DNA of 52,264 nucleotides from Azospirillum sp. TSH64 (GTDB lineage Bacteria > Pseudomonadota > Alphaproteobacteria > Azospirillales > Azospirillaceae), in contig NZ_LGQW01000004.1 in the NCBI RefSeq assembly GCF_003116035.1, positions 1 through 52,264 on the forward strand. The letters run 5' to 3'. This document shows, in pieces, positions 38,578 to 45,943 of this stretch (position 1 is its first letter; the number at the start of each line of letters is the position of its first letter). The notes below the pieces were generated by a model that worked only from the letters and a program-made list of their open reading frames with translations, was not told the origin of the DNA and did not search any database. The translations under genes were made by a program, and so were the position numbers.

Positions 38578-38960
38578 TCGAGAAAATCGACCGAGAGCCC
38601 GAGACGACGCGGGAGGAGCGAGGATCGCGCCAGATCGCCGCCGCCCGACGAAAGGCGACGGAGCTCGCCTCGCATTGCCAGTTTTACGGGATACCGCTCG
38701 AGACGGTCCTCGATCTCGACGTCCCGACCCTCCCCCCGCCGATCGACCTTGCGGCTTTCGACGCGCCAGCGTTCAACGCTTGGCGAGAGCGCCTCGGGCT
38801 CTCCTACGTCCGCGCCGCGGAGGCGCTCGGGATTTCCGATCGCATGGCGAAGTATTACGGGGGCGCGGGAAAGCCCGTCGAAGGGCGGAGCGGGAAGATT
38901 CCTCGGACTGTCGCTCTCGCGTGCGAGGCGCTCGAGCTCCGGAAAGCCCTCGGGCGCTGA
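38574..38960 (+). CDS. HTH regulator (128 aa)
   Basis: The N-terminal 60 residues are charged and specific to this protein. The C-terminal 65 form a Cro-like HTH: FNAWRERLGLSYVRAAEALG, ISDRMAKYYGGAG, KIPRTVALACEALE. It shares IPRTVALAC with the HTH at 34960. It is the likely repressor of its own promoter (38129-38184) and, by operator identity, of the promoter at 1520. Confidence 0.75.
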   Translation: MIEKIDREPETTREERGSRQIAAARRKATELASHCQFYGIPLETVLDLDVPTLPPPIDLAAFDAPAFNAWRERLGLSYVRAAEALGISDRMAKYYGGAGKPVEGRSGKIPRTVALACEALELRKALGR

Positions 38961-39010
38961 ATTGGTCCCGGCGTGCGACCCGCGCCGGGTTCGCTGTTGA
39001 TAGGCGCGAA

Positions 39011-39044
39011 AAAGCCCGGCTCCCCCTCCCGAGAGCCGGGCTTT
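39011..39044. terminator. Bidirectional terminator
   Basis: AAAGCCCGGCTC and GAGCCGGGCTTT, a perfect 12-bp stem with a 10-nt loop and A/T ends on both strands. It lies between the HTH operon (plus) and the thioredoxin end of the early operon (minus). Confidence 0.85.
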
Positions 39045-39087
39045 CCCCCACCAATAAGGCGCGTCGTGTCCCTAGTCGCGAGGCGCC

Positions 39088-39480
39088 TTATACTCGACCC
39101 CGCCGCCAGGGGGAGGCGAGGTCGAGTACCGTCGCTCCCTGACGGGCGCCCGCTTCACCGGAGCCCCCCGCGATCCACGTCTCGACCACGCCGCGCGAGA
39201 CGGCGCCGGTTTTCATGGCGACCATTTGCCCGCCCTCGAAAAAGGCGAGGGTCGGGAGCCCGCGGACGCCGTACCGGGTCGCAATGCCGGGCGAATTGTC
39301 GGCGTTTACCTTGACGATCGAGAGGCGCCCCTCGAGGGCGGTCGAGAGCGCGTCGAGGACCGGAGCGATCGCTTTGCAGGGGCCGCACCAATCGGCGTAG
39401 AAATCGACGACGACCGGGATCGGCGAGGCGAGGACGACGGCATCGAAATCCGCGTCGTCGAGCTTGCGGACGGTGCTCAT
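39088..39480 (-). CDS. Thioredoxin-like protein
   Basis: 130 residues. The thioredoxin fold is clear: VVVDFYADWCGPCKAIAPVL with active site WCGPC (31-35), KVNADNSPGIATRYGVRG and cis-Pro P76 in GLPTLAF. The C-terminal 22 residues (SGEAGARQGATVLDLASPWR) are extra. Cytoplasmic, no signal peptide. In T7 a host thioredoxin is the DNA polymerase processivity factor, and other phages use thioredoxins for redox support of ribonucleotide reductase. No phage polymerase is seen here, so the role is open. Confidence 0.93.
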   Translation of the reverse strand: MSTVRKLDDADFDAVVLASPIPVVVDFYADWCGPCKAIAPVLDALSTALEGRLSIVKVNADNSPGIATRYGVRGLPTLAFFEGGQMVAMKTGAVSRGVVETWIAGGSGEAGARQGATVLDLASPWRRGRV

Positions 39481-39689
39481 AGCTGGACTCCCGAGAGGAG
39501 ATACGCCGCTGCGACGATCGCGACGGAGGCGGCGATCGCGCCGCCGTAACGGTGAAGGATCGCCAGGACGCCGCCCGCGAGGGCGGCGGCGAACCCGAAT
39601 AGAACGGTTCCGACAATGATCGCGGCGGCGACGACAGCCATAGCGACCGCTGCGAGGACCGCGATCGCGGTTTCGAGGAAGTCGGTCAA
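39477..39689 (-). CDS. Small membrane protein (70 aa)
   Basis: Two hydrophobic stretches (AIAVLAAVAMAVVAAAIIVG with TVLFGFAAALAGG, and GAIAASVAIVAAAYLL). Overlaps thioredoxin by 4 nt (ATGA). Could be a membrane partner or superinfection-exclusion protein. No family is recognised. Confidence 0.65.
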   Translation of the reverse strand: MTDFLETAIAVLAAVAMAVVAAAIIVGTVLFGFAAALAGGVLAILHRYGGAIAASVAIVAAAYLLSGVQL

Positions 39690-39904
39690 TTGCCTTCGCC
39701 TTCCGCCTGGATTTGATCCCAGCAGTCCCCGACGAGCTCGAGGAGCTTTTCCCGCCCCACGCCGCCCGCGGCGGCGAGGGATGCGGCGAGCATGGCGCCG
39801 ACGGCGACAAGCGCCTCGGTCGGGAGGTCGATCCTCCCGAGGACGGTAAGGACTCGATCAGCGGCGATTCCCATTTTGCGCGCGAGTATTTCCTCGGCAT
39901 TCAT
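39686..39904 (-). CDS. Hypothetical protein (72 aa)
   Basis: MNAEEILARKMGIAADRVLT, an alanine-rich middle and LLELVGDCWDQIQAEG. Helical, acidic. Overlaps the membrane protein start by 4 nt and follows GapR by 4 nt. Unknown function. Confidence 0.6.
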   Translation of the reverse strand: MNAEEILARKMGIAADRVLTVLGRIDLPTEALVAVGAMLAASLAAAGGVGREKLLELVGDCWDQIQAEGEGN

Positions 39905-39908
39905 GGCG

Positions 39909-40157
39909 TTATTCCACCATCCCGAGGGCTTCCTTGTAGAGCTCGAGGACCGCCTCTTGCTCCTGTCGGTCCGCCTTGTCCATCTTTCGGAGGCGGATAA
40001 CTTGACGCATGATTTTCGTGTCGAACCCGGTTCCCTTCGCCTCGGCGAACACGTCCTTAATGTCCTCTTGGAGTCCTCTTTGCTCCTCGAGGAGACGCTC
40101 GATCCGCTCGACGAAGGATTTCAGCCGCTCCGCGGCAATCCCGCCAACGTCACTCAT
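39909..40157 (-). CDS. GapR family DNA-binding protein (DUF2312)
   Basis: 82 residues covering the whole GapR/DUF2312 domain: AERLKSFVERIERLLEEQRG, LQEDIKDVFAEAKGTGFDTK and the C-terminal RLRKMDKADRQEQEAVLELY. Cellular GapR in Caulobacter clamps overtwisted DNA ahead of forks and supports replication. A phage copy could serve the phage origin or perturb host replication. A CTAGATCGGA element lies 11 nt upstream. Confidence 0.93.
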   Translation of the reverse strand: MSDVGGIAAERLKSFVERIERLLEEQRGLQEDIKDVFAEAKGTGFDTKIMRQVIRLRKMDKADRQEQEAVLELYKEALGMVE

Positions 40158-40180
40158 TTTCCGTTTTCTCCGATCTAGGG

Positions 40181-40660
40181 TTATGCGGCGGTCGACTCTG
40201 CGCCCGCCGTGTGCAAGCCCGCGAGCGGGAGGAAATACCCTCGCGCCCCAAGGGCTCGCATGATCGAGGCGGCGCGTTCGTCCGCCTCGGGAAAGGGACC
40301 GGCCCCGATGATCCCGCGGAGCCGAGCGATTGCCCGATCCGCCTCGGAGCCGGAATGCAGGACGAGGAAACCGTCCTCGAGGACGAGGTCGATCCATCGG
40401 AGGGCAGCGGCGAGGGCGACGTCGGTATCGACCAAGCCGCGCCCGACGCCGTCCTGCACCGCGCCGGATGCCCGCCGGATACGCTCGACGACCTTCCGGG
40501 TATCTCGGAGCCCTAGCCCGTCGAGAGGCGCTCTAGCGGCTCCCTGTAGGGCGAGGAGGATATCGGCGTCCTCGGGTTCGGCGGCGGGGTTAGCGATCTC
40601 GAACAGGATCGCCGCCGGGAGGGCGAGCTCGACCCGTTGCGTATCAGTGAGCCGGGGCAT
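40181..40660 (-). CDS. Hypothetical protein (159 aa)
   Basis: MPRLTDTQRVELALPAAILF, then DADILLALQGAARAPLDGLG and SIMRALGARGYFLPLAG. Helical, no known motif. TAATG-coupled to the methyltransferase gene, so it is probably expressed with it. Confidence 0.6.
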   Translation of the reverse strand: MPRLTDTQRVELALPAAILFEIANPAAEPEDADILLALQGAARAPLDGLGLRDTRKVVERIRRASGAVQDGVGRGLVDTDVALAAALRWIDLVLEDGFLVLHSGSEADRAIARLRGIIGAGPFPEADERAASIMRALGARGYFLPLAGLHTAGAESTAA

Positions 40661-41304
40661 TACGCCGCCTCCCCAAACTTGCCCGCCATCGCGCCCCAAG
40701 CGTGCCAACCGGGGCGGGCGGTCCTCGAGAAAAGCTCGATGTAAGGACCGGGAACGAGCGCCTCGATCCGCTTGTATTGGCAATCGGGTTTGCGGGAATG
40801 CTCCCGACGCTCGTCGACGATCAGCCGACGGACCCGGCGAGCCTCGGTCGTGTCGTTCCGCGAAGGGCTCCCGCGCGTGCCGAGGAGGCAAAGCTCGGGG
40901 TTTGCGCGGGTCCAATAGCCCATGCCCGAGAAAAATGCCTCGTCGGTCGCCGGGAGCTCGGCGCCGCCCTTCCGGAGCTTCGCCCAATTGAAACCGACCG
41001 TTTTGTATGTGAAGCCCCAAGCCCGCATGACCTCGAGCCCAACGGCGAGGAGCGGGTCCGTCACCCATAGGAACAGGACGCAATCCGGCGCCGCGAGCTC
41101 CGCGACCGGGAGCGACTTGATCGCAGGAATCGTCATGGTGTCGTAATGGCGCTCGATCTTCTCGCTCGCCCCGCTGTAAGCGTTGAAGCGCCAAGGGGGA
41201 TCGGCCAGGATCGCGCCCGCCTGTCCGAGCGGGACGTCCTCGAAAACCGCCTCCGCGACGGCGCGATAATCGGTAGCGTCGAGGCTAAGGCTATGCCGCG
41301 TCAT
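40660..41304 (-). CDS. MT-A70 family adenine methyltransferase
   Basis: 214 residues. Catalytic DPPW at 35-38 in AILADPPWRF, followed by the MT-A70 features LFLWVTDPLLAVGLEVMRAW, GFTYKTVGFNWAKL and HSRKPDCQYKRIEALVPGPY, and a WHAWG end. It methylates adenine N6 in DNA (or RNA). In phages this commonly guards against restriction or marks the genome. No cognate nuclease is adjacent, so it appears to be an orphan. Confidence 0.92.
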   Translation of the reverse strand: MTRHSLSLDATDYRAVAEAVFEDVPLGQAGAILADPPWRFNAYSGASEKIERHYDTMTIPAIKSLPVAELAAPDCVLFLWVTDPLLAVGLEVMRAWGFTYKTVGFNWAKLRKGGAELPATDEAFFSGMGYWTRANPELCLLGTRGSPSRNDTTEARRVRRLIVDERREHSRKPDCQYKRIEALVPGPYIELFSRTARPGWHAWGAMAGKFGEAA

Positions 41305-41990
41305 GCCGCGACCTCCTCGTCGTACTTGCCCGCCAGGACAGCGCCGAGCGACCGGACGTGTCCGCTCGCGCGCTTTTTGGGGTCTGCCGCCTCCTCGCCG
41401 CGCCGGATCATGGCGACGGTCTCGTCGAAACGCGCCCTCGCCTCCGGCGGGAGGTCCTGATAACGAATCCGGCTCCGCTCCGCCTCCGCCTCCTCGGCGC
41501 GGCGTGCGTGCTCCGCAAGGTGCTGTTGCGCCCGCGTGGCGACGAGTCGGCGCTTTGCGACGAGGCTCCGGAGAACCTCGGCGACGTCGGCGGGCGCGGG
41601 CTGGAAGCGGAGGCGCTCGATCAAGTGCTCGACGGCGAGCTCTCCGATCTCCGGCGGGAACTTTGCGAAAATCTTCGCGAGCGACCGGGCATAGATCGAG
41701 GGCTCGACCGCGTCGCGCCGGGCAGGAATGGAGCCGACAAGGACGCCGACGAGCCCGACGGCGACGCGCTCGGGCGCGACGACGGCGAGGCTTTGCTCGA
41801 CCTCGGCGACGACCCGCTCGCACGCGGGCGCCGGGACGAGGCGGGTATAGCTGTCGACCTTGTCGGGGCTGTTTAGCGCCGCCCAATGGCGAGCGGTCGT
41901 CGGGAGGGCGGCGGTACTGACGGGAGCCGGGAGGTTTTGCAGCGCGACGGAGAGCGCCGGAAGATTTGCGGTATGGGTTGCGTCGTCCAT
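41301..41990 (-). CDS. Hypothetical replication-region protein (229 aa)
   Basis: The body is helical (LVPAPACERVVAEVEQSLAV, KIFAKFPPEIGELAVEHLIE) with a long charged coiled coil (LAEHARRAEEAEAERSRIRY) and a final DETVAMIRRGEE. There is no P-loop. It follows the initiator gene, the slot of helicase loaders in lambda-like phages, but sequence does not show that. CTAGATCACC, a variant of the start-linked motif, is 11 nt upstream. Confidence 0.55.
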   Translation of the reverse strand: MDDATHTANLPALSVALQNLPAPVSTAALPTTARHWAALNSPDKVDSYTRLVPAPACERVVAEVEQSLAVVAPERVAVGLVGVLVGSIPARRDAVEPSIYARSLAKIFAKFPPEIGELAVEHLIERLRFQPAPADVAEVLRSLVAKRRLVATRAQQHLAEHARRAEEAEAERSRIRYQDLPPEARARFDETVAMIRRGEEAADPKKRASGHVRSLGAVLAGKYDEEVAA

Positions 41991-42034
41991 TGGGGCGATC
42001 CGGTGATCTAGGGGGAGGGGAGGGTCGAGGGGGA

Positions 42035-42937
42035 TTAGGCGGCGAGCTCGCGATCCTGGGCCTCGCGATAGAGCTCGCGGACGGCGTCCATTACCGGGGA
42101 GGAGCCGAGGCGGGCGGCGCTCGGCGCCGGACGGCGGTCGTCGTATGAGCCCTCGAGGAGCTTGGTAAAGCTCCGCTCTTGGCAGAGGAAATCGAGGTCG
42201 GCGCGGAAACCGCGGTCGGTCCGCCCGGTCAGGAACGGCGAGGCGCCGAGCTTTTCGAGAGCGACCTCCCATCCGGGGAGCCCGCCGCAATCGCGGAGCC
42301 GGGCGGCGAGGGCTCGGCGGCGCTTGTCGGTGAGCTTTTGCGCCCGCGGGAGTCCGTTCTGCTCGGCGGTCGCGTTGTAGAGATCGACCGCGAGCGAAAC
42401 CTCCTGCGCCGTCGGACCGGCGGGCGCCGTCGAGCGAACGCGAGACGGGACTCCCTCGTTAGAGGGAGAGTCCTCTCTTTCTTTATCTGTATCTGTATCT
42501 AGGGCGGCGTTATGCGTTACGGACGGCGTTACTTCGGCGTTACGCTCCGTTACCTCGGCGCCCCCGACCTCGCGCGCCGCCTTTTGGCGCTCGCGGAAAC
42601 GACGCTGCCGGTCGGCGTTCGTCTCGTCGGATTCACGCTCCCGTTTCGGTTGACGCTTGTTCCAATTGGAGATTTTGTCGCCGTCGAGGAGTCCACGCTC
42701 GCGCATATGGTCGACAATCCGCTCGACGACGTCGTCCTCGAGATCGAGGTCGAGCGCCATTTCCTCGAGGTCGAGCCCTTCGATCGTGCCGCGGTTTTGG
42801 TTCTGCGAGGCAAACTCGAGAAGGAAAACCCACGCCGAAATGACGGCGGTTTTGTGCGCCTTTGCCTTTTTAGCGATCAGCGCGAGCTTAGTATCGCGCA
42901 CGGTGCCGTGATAGAGGCGCAACCAATCCCAAGCCAT
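42035..42937 (-). CDS. Replication initiation protein (lambda O-like), with internal iterons
   Basis: 300 residues. An N-terminal winged-helix domain of the phage-replisome type (MAWDWLRLYHGTVRDTKLAL, AVISAWVFLLEFASQNQNRG, DDVVERIVDHMRERGLLD) is followed by a charged linker, a Thr/Asn/Val repeat (TERNAEVTPSVTHNAA), and a C-terminal domain (PTAQEVSLAVDLYNATAEQN). The DNA for the linker holds five phased GCGTTAC repeats (42507-42552), as lambda oriC-type iterons lie inside gene O. Confidence 0.8.
   Translation of the reverse strand: MAWDWLRLYHGTVRDTKLALIAKKAKAHKTAVISAWVFLLEFASQNQNRGTIEGLDLEEMALDLDLEDDVVERIVDHMRERGLLDGDKISNWNKRQPKRERESDETNADRQRRFRERQKAAREVGGAEVTERNAEVTPSVTHNAALDTDTDKEREDSPSNEGVPSRVRSTAPAGPTAQEVSLAVDLYNATAEQNGLPRAQKLTDKRRRALAARLRDCGGLPGWEVALEKLGASPFLTGRTDRGFRADLDFLCQERSFTKLLEGSYDDRRPAPSAARLGSSPVMDAVRELYREAQDRELAA
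42507..42552 (-). repeat. Iteron cluster 1 inside the initiator gene
   Basis: GCGTTA starts at 42507, 42514, 42526 and 42537, and CCGTTA at 42547, mostly 10-12 bp apart. Read on the minus strand this is TAACGC(C). Candidate phage origin, by analogy with lambda ori in O. Confidence 0.6.
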
Positions 42938-42986
42938 GCGTTAGCCCTCCACCGTCGCGGCGTTACGCGGCGTTATGGTTGCGTTA
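42938..42986 (-). repeat. Iteron cluster 2 upstream of the initiator start
   Basis: GCGTTA at 42938, 42960, 42970 and 42981, 10-22 bp apart and in the same orientation as cluster 1. They cover the start of the initiator gene and the end of the preceding ORF. Binding there could autoregulate the initiator or form part of the origin. Confidence 0.55.
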
Positions 42987-43189
42987 CGAGTGTCGAGCCA
43001 TGCGTCCGCGATCCACCCGACAAGGGTCGAGGGCTCGGGTTGCAACCCGACGGGGATTTCGTGTCCGATGGACGCGGCGAGCTCGCGAGGCGAAAGCCCT
43101 CCGCCTCCGGCGGCGATCCGCCGGGTCGCCCACTCGAAATGATCGACGGCGACGGCGAGCGCGGCAGTCCCGAAACCGATCGAGCTCAT
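42941..43189 (-). CDS. Hypothetical protein (82 aa)
   Basis: MSSIGFGTAALAVAVDHFEW, then GLSPRELAASIGHEIPVGLQ and WLDTRNATITPRNAATVEG. The last 16 residues are encoded by the iteron repeats. The EIPVGLQP and GLSPRELA parts suggest a small helical protein. ATGA-coupled to RusA. Confidence 0.6.
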   Translation of the reverse strand: MSSIGFGTAALAVAVDHFEWATRRIAAGGGGLSPRELAASIGHEIPVGLQPEPSTLVGWIADAWLDTRNATITPRNAATVEG

Positions 43190-43608
43190 AGCCGATACTC
43201 CTCGACGATGATCTCGACGCGCGGCTCGGCGGCGTACCGCTTGCGGGAAATGAGATCGACGACGACCGCGTCGTCTCGGTAGGCGACCCGGTTAAGCGCG
43301 TCCTGCACGCCCTTGGAGTAGTTGTCGACGTCGGGGCGCGCGGTCGGGACGACTTCGCCAGCGAGCGCCGCCTCCCGGCGCCGGAGCGGCCAGGACTCCG
43401 GAACCGCGACAAACGTCCGGACCTCGAGGACGACCGCCCCGGCGATCGGAGCGGCTCCGCGGAGCGCGGCGCGGGCGCGGATAACGACCTCGTCCTTGAA
43501 GAACCGGAGTCGCTCCCGCGTGAAGAAGCGACCGGAGCGCCCATCATGCCCGGCGCGCGACCAAGGGACCGCGGCGCCGGGGATTGTGATCTCGAGGCGG
43601 CGCGTCAT
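43186..43608 (-). CDS. rusA: RusA-type Holliday junction resolvase
   Basis: 140 residues. The RusA pattern is visible: IPGAAVPWSRAGHDGRSGRF, VPTARPDVDNYSKGVQDALN with acidic residues D93, D95 and D103, YRDDAVVVDLISRK with D112/D113 and K123. It cuts four-way junctions during phage recombination and packaging. Start at 43608 overlaps the HNH gene stop (ATGA). Confidence 0.9.
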   Translation of the reverse strand: MTRRLEITIPGAAVPWSRAGHDGRSGRFFTRERLRFFKDEVVIRARAALRGAAPIAGAVVLEVRTFVAVPESWPLRRREAALAGEVVPTARPDVDNYSKGVQDALNRVAYRDDAVVVDLISRKRYAAEPRVEIIVEEYRL

Positions 43609-44072
43609 GCCCGCGCCTCCGTCCGGTAGGCGTGCGCCGGGCGGCGCTTGAAGTAGTAGCCGCGCCGATTGGCGTTGTTCTCCGAGACGGTCGCCCAACG
43701 AAGATTTTTCTTACGACAATCGAGCCCTTCGCCGTTCCGGTGATCGACAAGGATATGATCCTCGGTCGGCGGAAGAACGCCGAGGACGTCCAGCATAATG
43801 AAGCGATGGAGATAGATTACCGAGCGGACGCCGCCGACGGTAACCCAACGCTTTGCGTAAGCCTTGCCGCGATTGTCCTCGCTGTAGGTCCACACATGCC
43901 GGGAAACGATCGGGACGACTTTGGGGTCGACGAACGCAAAGCGATCGCCGCTCCTGCCGAGGAAAATTCGGGAGGGCTCCTCCGCCTCACGCGCCCAATC
44001 CCTCGGGTCAAACGGATCGAAGGATTCGGAGAAATCGGCGAGGTCGAGCGGGTCGAAGAAATCGAGGCTCAT
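43605..44072 (-). CDS. HNH endonuclease
   Basis: 155 residues. N-terminal acidic DFFDPLDLADFSESFDPFDP, then a beta-rich domain with YLHRFIML, the HNH core DHRNGEGLDCRKKNLRWAT (D110, H111, N123) and ATVSENNANRRG. HNH proteins like this are common as homing or packaging nucleases. It is translated with RusA and the next gene in a chain of ATGA overlaps. Confidence 0.85.
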   Translation of the reverse strand: MSLDFFDPLDLADFSESFDPFDPRDWAREAEEPSRIFLGRSGDRFAFVDPKVVPIVSRHVWTYSEDNRGKAYAKRWVTVGGVRSVIYLHRFIMLDVLGVLPPTEDHILVDHRNGEGLDCRKKNLRWATVSENNANRRGYYFKRRPAHAYRTEARA

Positions 44073-44392
44073 TTCTGCCCCCGCTTGCTCACGGGAACGA
44101 GCCCAAGCTCGCGGCGGCGCTCCGAGCGGCGAATAGCCGCTTTCGTAATGTCGTCGAGCCGCTCGTAATTCGCGCGGAGCTTGGCGTCGAGCTCGGGCGG
44201 AACGTGCTCCCGGCAATACCAAAATTCGGACTGTCCGAGGCGCTTGTTCCCGACGCCGAAAGGGGGATTCGGCTTGTCGCAGATCATGCACACGGGCTTT
44301 TGCCACGGAACGGGGGCGGGTTTGCTCGACTTGCCGAGAAACGCGGCGAGTTGCTCGACTTGGTCGAGGAGGGACGGGGGGCGCGTGCTCAT
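44069..44392 (-). CDS. Small zinc-finger-like protein (107 aa)
   Basis: Contains CMICDKPNPPFGVGNKRLGQ and FWYCREHVPPEL, so CxxC plus CxxH could bind zinc. C-terminal KAAIRRSERRRELGLVP is basic. Such proteins are frequent in alphaproteobacterial phages near HNH genes. Function is unknown. Confidence 0.6.
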   Translation of the reverse strand: MSTRPPSLLDQVEQLAAFLGKSSKPAPVPWQKPVCMICDKPNPPFGVGNKRLGQSEFWYCREHVPPELDAKLRANYERLDDITKAAIRRSERRRELGLVPVSKRGQK

Positions 44393-44604
44393 GCCGCGAT
44401 CTCCGCGACGCGGTCGAAGCGGGAGCCCTGGTATCCGGACATAAAGCGGCGGATCGCCTCCGCTTTGCGGAACGTCGGGGAGCGCCCGCTCTCGAGGTCG
44501 CTAACAAGGTGGGGGTCGTTCGCCGCCAACCGCCCGAACCGCGAAGGCGCGAGCCCGGTTTCAGTCAGGAACGAACGGATTTCGGCGAGGAGGTCGGTCG
44601 TCAT
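44389..44604 (-). CDS. Cro-like HTH regulator (71 aa)
   Basis: MTTDLLAEIRSFLTETGLAP with SRFGRLAANDPHLVSDLES forming an HTH, then RKAEAIRRFMSGY. It is the first gene of the minus-strand early operon and divergent from the CI-type repressor. By position it is a Cro analogue. It ends with an ATGA overlap to the next gene. Confidence 0.75.
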   Translation of the reverse strand: MTTDLLAEIRSFLTETGLAPSRFGRLAANDPHLVSDLESGRSPTFRKAEAIRRFMSGYQGSRFDRVAEIAA

Positions 44605-44624
44605 GCGGACTCTTGTAATCCGCC

Positions 44625-44784
44625 TTGTGGGAAATTTCCATCAATTTTCCGTCAATGTGACGGATAGTGTCGTGTCGACGCCCGACGAAGCGGCGGATAT
44701 ATGTCTCGGCGTCCTGCGTAAAACCAATTGTGCAAGGGCTCAAATTTGCGTTAGATGGGTATCTGTTTGCGTCACAATGAAGGA
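44625..44784. promoter_or_regulatory. Lysis-lysogeny switch: operators and CI promoter
   Basis: TTGTGGGAAATTTCC (44625) recurs at 2347. CCGTCAATGTGACGG (44649-44663) is a perfect 6-bp-arm palindrome; GCGTCACAATGAAGG (44770-44784) is a half-matched copy just after the CI start point. TTGTGC (44728-44733), 17 bp, TTAGAT (44751-44756) is the CI promoter candidate. Repressor bound at 44770 would repress its own gene, and at 44649 the early operon. Confidence 0.65.
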
Positions 44785-44793
44785 TTGCCCGCT

Positions 44794-45447
44794 ATGAATG
44801 CGGAGCTTGATAACCCGACGGGGGCTCGCGCTCGCTTACTGGCGCGTGCAAGGGATCGTCGCTTTTCTCTCCGAGAGCTAAGTCGCCTTCTCGAAAGAAA
44901 CCCCTCGTACCTACATCATTTTGTTCATAAAGGGTCGCCGCGGGATTTGCCCGAGAAGGAGCGTATTAAGCTCGCGTCTCTCTTACAAGTTGACGAGAGC
45001 GAGCTCCGCGACTCCGACTTTTCCGCGGTTCCTGAGCGACCAAGTACCTCGCAAAACTTAGATCGCTCAAAGCCTCCGAGCCTTCCGATCCTATCGGCTC
45101 GCGATCCAAGCGGCGCCATGATCCGAATAAATCGCGAGGATGCCGTCGAGTTTACAGACGTCTCGATATTCGGATCAGGAATAGCTTTTGCGATACGAAT
45201 TACAGATCCCTCACTCGCTCCAAAATTTGATCTCGGAGACGTTGCTATAGTTGATCCGGATGCCTTGGCAGGACCCGGCGACTATGCCTGCATAACTTTA
45301 AAAGATAAGAGAATAGTCGTTGGTCGACTTGTCGAGAGAAGCGGCGGATTGATTGAGTATCGCCGCCCCGGAATTTCTGAGTTTTACCAACTCTCCGCCT
45401 CTGATGTTCACGCGATCGAAAAGATCGTCGGCGTCGTTCTCCGTTAA
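44794..45447 (+). CDS. cI: CI-type repressor (HTH + S24-like domain)
   Basis: 217 residues. The N-terminal HTH is GARARLLARARDRRFSLREL, SRLLERNPSYLHHFV. After a Pro/Ser-rich linker (RPSTSQNLDRSKPPSLPIL) the C-terminal domain has the S24/LexA fold (IRITDPSLAPKFDLGDVAIV, VVGRLVERSGG). The PSLAP motif sits where LexA has its catalytic Ser, but I see no clear Lys partner, so self-cleavage is uncertain. Start at 44794 follows AAGGA. A strong terminator follows at 45475. Confidence 0.88.
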   Translation: MNAELDNPTGARARLLARARDRRFSLRELSRLLERNPSYLHHFVHKGSPRDLPEKERIKLASLLQVDESELRDSDFSAVPERPSTSQNLDRSKPPSLPILSARDPSGAMIRINREDAVEFTDVSIFGSGIAFAIRITDPSLAPKFDLGDVAIVDPDALAGPGDYACITLKDKRIVVGRLVERSGGLIEYRRPGISEFYQLSASDVHAIEKIVGVVLR

Positions 45448-45474
45448 ACTCGCTCCCTAATTTTCGTGCCTGCG

Positions 45475-45503
45475 AAAGCCCGCCGATTTTCGACGGGCTT
45501 TTT
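45475..45503 (+). terminator. Rho-independent terminator of the repressor gene
   Basis: AAAGCCCGCCG and CGACGGGCTTT form a stem with one mismatch around ATTTT, followed by TTTT. It is 28 nt after the repressor stop. Confidence 0.9.
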
Positions 45504-45575
45504 CGTTGCCCGCAAAGCGTCGGATCGTTACGCCCTCGTAACAGACGGGCACCCGCCGTGTTATCGGAAAAAAAT

Positions 45576-45638
45576 GCGACTCGCGAGTCGCGATGACGCA
45601 AATTTCCGTTGCGACATCGGATTAACCCGAGGTATATA
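45576..45638 (+). promoter_or_regulatory. Early rightward promoter with upstream palindrome
   Basis: TTGCGA (45609-45614), 18-bp spacer, TATATA (45633-45638) drives the plus-strand early operon. The 16-bp palindrome GCGACTCGCGAGTCGC (45576-45591) lies just upstream. It does not match the CI operator, so another factor may bind it. Confidence 0.6.
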
Positions 45639-45696
45639 CGCTGCATAGCGCCGAACGACGCTAGACCTAGATCGCAGATCCCCGGAAACCCCCCAA

Positions 45697-45930
45697 ATGA
45701 TGAATCGCCAACACGCGATTATGACGGGAGTCGTATTCCCCCGCCTCGTCGCCTCCGCGGTCGCCAAGCGCGCCGAAAATCCCGCCGCTCCTCTTTCTCA
45801 CGCTGAAACAATCGCGGTCCTCCTCGACCGGACGCGCAACCGTTGGGGCGATTCCCCGGCGGCTCTCGAGCTTGCCGAGCGTCTCGGAAACCTCTCCGGT
45901 CGCGAGCTCGCCCTCCCGCTGCGCCTGTGA
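45697..45930 (+). CDS. Hypothetical protein (77 aa)
   Basis: MMNRQHAIMTGVVFPRLVAS, then PAALELAERLGNLSGRELAL. Basic, helical. First gene of the plus-strand early operon. CTAGATCGCA lies 20 nt upstream. Unknown function. Confidence 0.6.
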   Translation: MMNRQHAIMTGVVFPRLVASAVAKRAENPAAPLSHAETIAVLLDRTRNRWGDSPAALELAERLGNLSGRELALPLRL

Positions 45931-45943
45931 TGGAGCGGAGAGA

